From the NCBI GenBank assembly GCA_021784495.1, contig JAJXSQ010000122.1, positions 1 through 6,869 on the forward strand: a DNA stretch of 6,869 nt. Reading direction: 5' to 3'. This document shows, piece by piece, positions 1-4,571 of this stretch. Both the position numbers and the translations under genes were made by a program. The stretch is from Myxococcales bacterium (GTDB lineage: Bacteria; Myxococcota; Myxococcia; Myxococcales; Anaeromyxobacteraceae). Position 1 is the stretch's first letter. Each line of letters starts with the position of its first letter. The notes beneath the pieces are model-generated. The model did no database searches. It was given only the letters and a program-made list of their open reading frames with translations, and had not been told where the DNA came from.

Positions 1-1776
1 GGCCAGGCGCGCGAGCGCGGCCCGGCGGTCGCCGGCGACCAGCGCCACCCGGCCTCCGCCGGCGTCGACCCGGGCGTCGAAGCCGGACACGAGCACCGGC
101 CTTCCCCCGGCGAGCGCCTCCGCCTGGCGGAGCCGGTCGGCGCTCCGCACCCCCGGCGAGGTCACCAGCCGGGCGACGAGCGCCGGGTCGAGCGTCGCCG
201 CGTCGCGCGCGCGCCGCCAGGAGGGCGTGGTGACGTAGACGTCGGCGAGGAGGGTCTGATCGAGCCAGGCGGTCACCGTCGCGCGGAAGCTCGCCACCAT
301 CACCGTCACCCCGACCAGCATCGACACCGCCACGGCGAGCGCCCCGGCGGCGAGCGCCGTCGTCGGCAGCCGGGCCGAGAGCGTCCGCGCGCCGTGGAGG
401 ACCCCGAGCCGCCGGGGCCGGACGAGCCGCGCCAGGCGCGAGAGGGCGAGCGGCGCGGCGAGGGGCGCCGCCGCCAGGACCCCGAGCGCCAGGGCGAAGC
501 CCGCCGCCCGGACGCGGTCGCCGACGAGGAGCCAGGGGAGCGCCCCGGCGACGAGGACCGCCACCCCGCCGAGGGCGAGGGGGCCCGCCCGCGCGGTCGC
601 CTCCTCGGTGAGCGTGAGCGGCGCGAGGAGCTCCCGGGGATCGCGCCGGCTCGCGTCGATCGCCGGGAGGAGCGCGCCGCCCACCGCGCCGCCGAGGCCG
701 GCGGCGAACGCGAGGGCCAGGAGCCCCGGCCCGAGGGAGACCCGCTCGACCCCCTCGAGCAGGTAGATGGTCCGGAGCGTCCCCGAGACCGCCCCGACGC
801 TCGCCTGCGCCGCCCACCAGCCGAGCGGGACCCCGGCCGCCGTCCCCGCCAGGCCGAGGAGCGCCGCCTCGGCGAGCACCAGCCCGACCACCTGGCCGCG
901 GGTCGCCCCCAGCGCCCGCAGGACTCCGAGCTCCTCCCGGCGGCGGGTGAGCGCGGCCCGGGTGGCGGCGTGGACGAGGAACCCGCCGACGAGGAGCGAG
1001 ACGAGCGACAGGGCGGTCAGGTTGAGCCGGAAGGCCGACAGCAGCCCCGCCGCCTCGACGGTCCGCTGCTCCGGGGTGACGACGCGCGCCCGGTCGCCGA
1101 GGCGCGCCGCGAGGCGGGCGGCGAGCGCCCCGACCCCGTCCCGGCGGGCGGCGACGACGTCGATCTGGGAGAGGCCGCCACGCCGCCCGAGGAGCCCCTG
1201 CTCCTGGGCCAGGTCCATCACCGCGAGGCGCGTCGAGGCGAGGGGCGCGAGCCGGCGAAAGTCGACGAGCGCGCCGATCCGGAGGAGGAGCCGGCGAGAG
1301 CCCGAGGAGGCCGCCACCTGGTCGCCGATCCGCCACCCCTCGCGCGCCGCCAGCTCCGGCGTCACCGCCACCCACCCGGCCGTCCCGAGCGCCGCCGCCA
1401 GCCCCCCGGCGGGAGCCGCCCAGGGGACGCGCACCGGCGCGAGCAGGTCGGCGCCGACCAGCTCGAGGCTCCCCGGCCGCCCCTCCAGCGCCACCTCGAT
1501 CCGGTCGAGCGGGAGCGCGGCGCGGACGCCCGGCGTCGCCAGGACCTCGGGGAGGAGCGCCTCGGGGAGGCGCCCCGCCGCCGGGAGGACCGTCAGGTCG
1601 GCCTCGCCGGAGATCGCCCGGACCGTCCCCGAGAACGCGCCGAGCGCGCTGGCGTCGAGCAGCTGGATCGAGAGGACCGCGGCGACGCCCAGCGCGACGC
1701 TCCCGCCCGAGAGCGCGAGCAGGCCGGGCGCCGCCCGGAGCTCCCTCGCGAGCGCGCCCGCCAGGTGGCGGGTCAC
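1..1776 (-). CDS. FtsX-type ABC transporter permease, YbbP-like long form (3' end beyond left edge)
   Basis: Membrane subunit of an ABC exporter or mechanotransmission complex working with the adjacent ATPase. 592 codons are visible and the frame is open to the left edge. The GTG start at 1776 overlaps the ATPase stop codon (GTGA), and a GGAG lies 5 nt upstream, which decides the start. Visible layout: TM1 at about residues 15-37; a MacB-type periplasmic domain at about 40-245; an FtsX core with TMs at about 253-275, 300-326 and 349-372, including the typical cytoplasmic stretch with RREELGVLRALGATRGQV at about 280-297; two linking TMs around 400-447; then a second FtsX unit with a TM at about 478-498 followed by the start of a second periplasmic domain. 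This duplicated pattern predicts ten TMs and about 800 residues, as in YbbP, rather than the four TMs and about 400 residues of LolC/E or MacB/DevC. The substrate is unknown; lipid-related or envelope cargo is inference from the superfamily. Confidence 0.92.
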   Translation of the reverse strand, partial: MTRHLAGALARELRAAPGLLALSGGSVALGVAAVLSIQLLDASALGAFSGTVRAISGEADLTVLPAAGRLPEALLPEVLATPGVRAALPLDRIEVALEGRPGSLELVGADLLAPVRVPWAAPAGGLAAALGTAGWVAVTPELAAREGWRIGDQVAASSGSRRLLLRIGALVDFRRLAPLASTRLAVMDLAQEQGLLGRRGGLSQIDVVAARRDGVGALAARLAARLGDRARVVTPEQRTVEAAGLLSAFRLNLTALSLVSLLVGGFLVHAATRAALTRRREELGVLRALGATRGQVVGLVLAEAALLGLAGTAAGVPLGWWAAQASVGAVSGTLRTIYLLEGVERVSLGPGLLALAFAAGLGGAVGGALLPAIDASRRDPRELLAPLTLTEEATARAGPLALGGVAVLVAGALPWLLVGDRVRAAGFALALGVLAAAPLAAPLALSRLARLVRPRRLGVLHGARTLSARLPTTALAAGALAVAVSMLVGVTVMVASFRATVTAWLDQTLLADVYVTTPSWRRARDAATLDPALVARLVTSPGVRSADRLRQAEALAGGRPVLVSGFDARVDAGGGRVALVAGDRRAALARLA

Positions 1777-2453
1777 GCGCGCTCCAGCCGGCCGTCGTGG
1801 AGCGTCCAGGCCTCGTCGGCGCGGGCCGCGAGCTCCCGGCCGTGGGTGACGAGCACGACCGCGCTCCCCTCGTCGCGCGCCAGGGCGAAGAGGAGCGACG
1901 CGACCTCCCCGGCCGAGCGCTCGTCCAGGTTGCCGGTCGGCTCGTCGGCGAGGAGCAGGCGCGGCCGCCGGAGGAGCGCGCGGCAGAGGGCGACCCGCTG
2001 CATCTCCCCGCCCGACAGGCGCGCCACCGGGTCGTCCCACCGGCCGCCGAGGCCGGCGCGGCCGAGCAGGTCGAGGGCCCGCGCGCGCGCCGCCCGCGGC
2101 TCGTCGCCGGCGACGAGCGCCGGGAGGAGGGCGTTCTCGAGCGCGGTGAGGTGGCCGAGGAGGTGGAAGAACTGGAAGACGATCCCGACGCGGTCGCGGC
2201 GGGCGAGGCTCCGCTCCCGGTCGGAGAGGGCCGCGAGCGACCGGCCGTCGAGCAGCACCTCGCCCGCGTCCGGGCGGTCGATCCCGGCGGCGAGGTGCAG
2301 GAGGGTCGACTTGCCGGAGCCGCTGCGACCGATGATCGCCGCGCTCCGCCCGGCCTCGATCGCGGCGCTGGCGCCGCGGAGCACCTCCCGCGGAGCGCCG
2401 CCCGGCGGCCGGAAGGTGCGGACCACTCCGCGGAACTCGAGGGTCGGTGCCAT
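1773..2453 (-). CDS. ABC transporter ATP-binding protein, LolD/YbbA/MacB subfamily
   Basis: Cytoplasmic ATPase of 226 residues that powers the FtsX-type permease encoded directly downstream. All nucleotide-binding motifs are intact: Walker A GRSGSGKST (42-50), Q-loop Q94, signature LSGGEMQ (146-152), Walker B LLLADEP with catalytic E171 (166-172), D-loop NLD (175-177) and switch H204. The GEMQRVALCRAL and ADEPTGNLD stretches are typical of the LolD/MacB/YbbA/FtsE group, and the length is normal for a stand-alone subunit. The ATG at 2453 gives the expected N-terminus (APTLEFRGV, beginning the first beta strand). The same frame stays open far upstream, but only as the antisense of other genes. 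No Shine-Dalgarno is visible before this ATG, so initiation may be weak or from a short leader. Its stop overlaps the permease GTG by four bases, which implies translational coupling. A general name (LolD versus YbbA versus MacB) cannot be fixed from this protein alone. Confidence 0.96.
   Translation of the reverse strand: MAPTLEFRGVVRTFRPPGGAPREVLRGASAAIEAGRSAAIIGRSGSGKSTLLHLAAGIDRPDAGEVLLDGRSLAALSDRERSLARRDRVGIVFQFFHLLGHLTALENALLPALVAGDEPRAARARALDLLGRAGLGGRWDDPVARLSGGEMQRVALCRALLRRPRLLLADEPTGNLDERSAGEVASLLFALARDEGSAVVLVTHGRELAARADEAWTLHDGRLERA
1782..1785 (-). promoter_or_regulatory. Ribosome binding site of the permease
   Basis: GGAG on the minus strand, 5 nt before the GTG at 1776 and inside the last codons of the ATPase gene. 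It supports the GTG as the true permease start and re-initiation after ATPase translation. Confidence 0.6.
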
Positions 2454-2498
2454 TCGGAGAGAGGGATGGCCCGGAACGGGGCTCGCCGCAACCGCTCC

Positions 2499-2528
2499 GG
2501 CGACCCTCCCCCTCGGAGGGCTGTCGCC
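2499..2528. repeat. Interrupted dyad in the divergent intergenic region
   Basis: GGCGAC (2499-2504) pairs with GTCGCC (2523-2528). Inside it CCTCC (2505-2509) pairs with GGAGG (2515-2519), leaving a 5-nt loop and a 3-nt bulge on the right arm. It lies between the divergent ABC operon and the SprA-related gene, and its right arm covers the putative -35 of the plus-strand promoter. It could be an operator or an RNA hairpin in the ABC operon leader. There is no U-tract, so an intrinsic terminator is unlikely. The pairing is read directly; the role is inference. Confidence 0.4.
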
Positions 2529-2549
2529 GCCCGCCCCTGGTGTTAAGCT
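2521..2549 (+). promoter_or_regulatory. Candidate sigma70-type promoter for the plus-strand gene cluster
   Basis: TAAGCT (2544-2549) preceded by TG at 2541-2542 resembles an extended -10. CTGTCG (2521-2526), 17 nt upstream, is a weak -35. The stretch around TGTTAAGCTT is the only clearly AT-rich patch in an otherwise extremely GC-rich region. Transcription would begin near 2556, giving a leader of about 20 nt before the ATG at 2577. The hexamer matches are partial, so the call is tentative. Confidence 0.35.
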
Positions 2550-2567
2550 TTGCAGGACGGTAGCTCC

Positions 2568-2571
2568 GAGG
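2568..2571 (+). promoter_or_regulatory. Ribosome binding site of the SprA-related gene
   Basis: GAGG 5 nt before the ATG at 2577. It favours that ATG over the in-frame TTG at 2550, which overlaps the putative -10 element and has no Shine-Dalgarno. Confidence 0.55.
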
Positions 2572-2576
2572 TCGTC

Positions 2577-3233
2577 ATGGCCGGAGTGGGCCAGGTAGGC
2601 AGCGCCTCCGCGGTCGGCAACCGGGCCCCGCCCGGTGGTCGCGCCACCGGCATGGCCGGCGTCCCCCGGGTCCCGACCGACACGGTGACCCTCTCCCCCG
2701 CCGCCCAGGCGATCCTCGGCGGTTCGGGCGGAGGGTCCGGAGCCACCTCCTCGGACCGCCGCACGCTCACCCCGGCCCAGCAGCGACAGGTGGCGGCGCT
2801 GCGCGCCCGCGACGCCCAGGTCCGCACGCACGAGGCGGCCCACGAGGCGGCCGGAGCCGGTCTCACCGGTCCGCCATCCTTCACCTACGTGGTCGGCCCG
2901 GACGGCCGGACCTATGTCACCGGCGGCGACGTCACGATCCTGCTGCCCGGCGGTGGGACGCCCGCCGAGCAGATCCAGGAGGCGCGCCAGGTCCGGGCGG
3001 CCGCCCTCGCCCCGTCGGACCCCTCGGGCCAGGATCTCGCCGTCGCCGCGCAGGCGGCGGAGATGGAGGCCCAGGCCGAGTGGGCGCTTCGCCAGCAGAC
3101 CGCCGCCGCCGCCGGGGCCGGTGCCTCGTCCGGCTCCGCTGCGTCCGGCTCCGCTGCGTCCGGGACGGGGCAGTCCGGCGCCGGCGCCAGCGCGGGCGCG
3201 GCCTCGCAGACCGCGGCCGCCGCCCCAGCCTGA
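2577..3233 (+). CDS. SprA-related putative metalloprotease (PF12118 / CJM1_0395-type)
   Basis: Protein of 218 residues with an HExxH motif, HEAAH at 85-89, inside the family-typical run ARDAQVRTHEAAHEAAG. This is followed by the SxTYxxGPDGxxYxxGG block (about 101-117) and the conserved QVRAAALAPSDPSGQDLAVA (138-157), which leads into a helix with AAEMEAQAE. These features place it in the SprA-related family, annotated as putative metalloproteases; to my knowledge no substrate is established. There is no signal peptide or TM, so the product is probably cytoplasmic. Residues 1-75 are low complexity apart from a DTVTLSPAAQAIL segment (35-47) of the kind often seen in this family. The C-terminal 45 residues are Ala/Gly/Ser-rich and carry an SGSAA tandem duplication. 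The ATG at 2577 is chosen for its GAGG. It is the first plus-strand gene after the divergent promoter region. Metal binding and protease activity are inferred from HExxH only. Confidence 0.88.
   Translation: MAGVGQVGSASAVGNRAPPGGRATGMAGVPRVPTDTVTLSPAAQAILGGSGGGSGATSSDRRTLTPAQQRQVAALRARDAQVRTHEAAHEAAGAGLTGPPSFTYVVGPDGRTYVTGGDVTILLPGGGTPAEQIQEARQVRAAALAPSDPSGQDLAVAAQAAEMEAQAEWALRQQTAAAAGAGASSGSAASGSAASGTGQSGAGASAGAASQTAAAAPA
3128..3163 (+). repeat. 15-bp in-frame tandem repeat in the SprA-related gene
   Basis: Two identical copies of GTCCGGCTCCGCTGC (3128-3142 and 3143-3157), then a partial third copy of 6 bp (3158-3163). The unit is a multiple of three, so copy number changes keep the frame and add or remove SGSAA in the disordered C-terminal tail. 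Confidence 0.85.
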
Positions 3234-3248
3234 TACGCGGGGATCCTT

Positions 3249-3287
3249 CCGGCGCCCGTCCTCCGCCGGAGCCGTGGCTGGCGCCGG
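3249..3287. repeat. 8-bp inverted repeat between SprA-related and SGNH genes
   Basis: CCGGCGCC (3249-3256) and GGCGCCGG (3280-3287) are perfect complements separated by 23 nt, and a small CTCC/GGAG hairpin sits inside (3261-3271). The right arm can alternatively pair with GCGCC at 3293-3297. The rest of the 84-bp gap holds no gene and no recognisable promoter. With no T-run after it, this is at best a weak or factor-assisted terminator, or chance in GC-rich DNA. Confidence 0.3.
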
Positions 3288-3317
3288 CGCGCGCGCCGTG
3301 CGAGCCTCCCGACCCCG

Positions 3318-4490
3318 ATGCGACCGCTCGCCCCGCTCGCGCTCCTGCCGGCGCTCGCCGCAGGGCTCCTCCCGCTCCTCGCCCCTCGCCCCGTCCGGGC
3401 TCCACAGGGGGTGACTGCCCGGGCCCCCTCCCCCGGCCAGCCGCGGCAGGCGGCCAGCCCCCTCCCCCTCCCGCGACCGCTCCTGCGACCGGCACCGCTC
3501 GTCTCGCTCGGCGCGCGCACCGCCGCCTCCGCGCCCTTCTCGGAGCGGCTCGTCGACGGCCGCTTCCGAGGCTCCTCGTGGGGGGGCGGCGTCCCATCCA
3601 CCGCTCACCCGGCCTGGGCGGCGATCCGGCTCGTCCGCGACTACGAGCGGCTCCTCCTCGTCTGGAGCTCGTCGCACAACCACGGCTACTTCGAGCAGGA
3701 GTACGGCGCCCCGGTCGACTACCGGATCGAGACGAGCGCCGACTCGACCGATGGCGCGGACGGCCACTGGACGACCGCGGTCTCGGTCACCGGCAACCCG
3801 GTCCGCACCCGGGCCCACGCCGTGCCGTTCGCCGGGCGACGGTGGATCCGGATGGTGGTGACGGCGCTCGCGCCCGGAGGAGCCCGGTGGGGGCTCTTCC
3901 TGGACGAGATCGAGCTCCACGATCTCTCGCGCGGCGGCGACGACGTCTGGGTCTTCCTCGGGGACTCGATCACCGCCGGCGTCTTCGACCGCGCCGACGT
4001 CCACCGGCCGGACTTCGCCGACGCGGTGGCCGCCCTCCACCCCGGGTACGAGCCGGCGGTGGTGAACGCGGGCCTGCCGCGCCTCCGGAGCTGGGAGGTC
4101 CTGGCGCGGCTCGACGAGGTGCTGGCGCTCAACCCCGACGCCCGGGTGGTCGCGGTGACGATCGGCTCGAACGACGGCGACCTCGGCCGCTTCGGCGACG
4201 CGCTCGGCCGGATCGCCGACCGGATCCGCGCCGCCGGCAAGATCCCGCTCATCGCCCGGATCCCGTTCCAGACGGTCTACGACGCCGACTACGTCGCCGT
4301 GAAGGATCCGGTCCTCGATCGGATCGTGGCCGACCGCGGGCTCCTCCCCGGCCCCGACCTGTACGGCTGGTTCCGGGCCCACCCCGACCGGCTCGCCGAC
4401 GGGCTGCACCCCGACGGCCCCGGCTCGGTCGACATGTGCCGGCTCTTCGCGCAGGCGGCGGCGCCCCTCTACCCCCGCACCCCCCGCTGA
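3318..4490 (+). CDS. Secreted SGNH/GDSL hydrolase with N-terminal discoidin-like (F5/8 type C) domain
   Basis: Predicted exported esterase or lipase of 390 residues. Residues 1-28 form a signal peptide (basic start, Leu/Ala-rich core, cleavage probably after PVRA), with no lipobox Cys. A Pro-rich linker runs to about 70. Residues 72-203 look like a jelly-roll carbohydrate-binding or discoidin domain (VDGRFRGSSW near the start, YRIETS, WIRMVVTAL, DEIELHDL at the end). The SGNH domain starts at about 209: block I FLGDSITAG with nucleophile S217, block II G252 in NAGLP, block III GSND with N285, and block V DGLHPD with D361 and H364, so the catalytic set is complete. The natural ester (acylated polysaccharide, lipid or other) cannot be told from sequence. 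No Shine-Dalgarno precedes the ATG at 3318, but the signal peptide begins there. It lies 84 bp after the SprA-related gene and may be co-transcribed with it. Confidence 0.92.
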   Translation: MRPLAPLALLPALAAGLLPLLAPRPVRAPQGVTARAPSPGQPRQAASPLPLPRPLLRPAPLVSLGARTAASAPFSERLVDGRFRGSSWGGGVPSTAHPAWAAIRLVRDYERLLLVWSSSHNHGYFEQEYGAPVDYRIETSADSTDGADGHWTTAVSVTGNPVRTRAHAVPFAGRRWIRMVVTALAPGGARWGLFLDEIELHDLSRGGDDVWVFLGDSITAGVFDRADVHRPDFADAVAALHPGYEPAVVNAGLPRLRSWEVLARLDEVLALNPDARVVAVTIGSNDGDLGRFGDALGRIADRIRAAGKIPLIARIPFQTVYDADYVAVKDPVLDRIVADRGLLPGPDLYGWFRAHPDRLADGLHPDGPGSVDMCRLFAQAAAPLYPRTPR

Positions 4491-4511
4491 GCGGCTCCCG
4501 GCGCCGACCGC

Positions 4512-4555
4512 CCACGTCCCACGCCCGGGGGAGGGCGGCGGCGCGCCGGACGTGG
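4512..4555. repeat. 8-bp inverted repeat with nested hairpin before the histidine kinase
   Basis: CCACGTCC (4512-4519) and GGACGTGG (4548-4555) are perfect complements 28 nt apart. Inside, CGCCC (4522-4526) and GGGCG (4533-4537) can form a second stem with a 6-nt loop. It fills most of the 81-bp gap and ends 16 nt before the kinase GTG start. It could terminate SGNH transcription without a U-tract, fold the kinase leader, or bind a regulator as a pair of ACGT-centred sites. No promoter is recognisable in this gap. Confidence 0.4.
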
Positions 4556-4571
4556 CAGGCTCACGGACCGA

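Noticed and set aside
767..1849. Plus-strand open frame of 360 codons rich in Arg, Ala and Ser
   Set aside because: Antisense to the permease and the end of the ATPase, with low-complexity composition and no motif.
2550..2576. TTG start at 2550 for the SprA-related gene
   Set aside because: It lacks a Shine-Dalgarno and overlaps the putative -10 region, whereas the ATG at 2577 has GAGG at 5 nt. It would add only nine residues.
394..2598. Plus-strand open frame of 734 codons rich in Arg, Glu, Gly and Pro
   Set aside because: It is antisense to the permease and ATPase, in codon register with the permease. Its composition is typical of GC-rich shadows, it has no recognisable domain, and the minus-strand genes have strong family motifs.
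3249..3297. Intrinsic terminator after the SprA-related gene
   Set aside because: The inverted repeat has a long loop and no T-run follows, so it is recorded only as a repeat.
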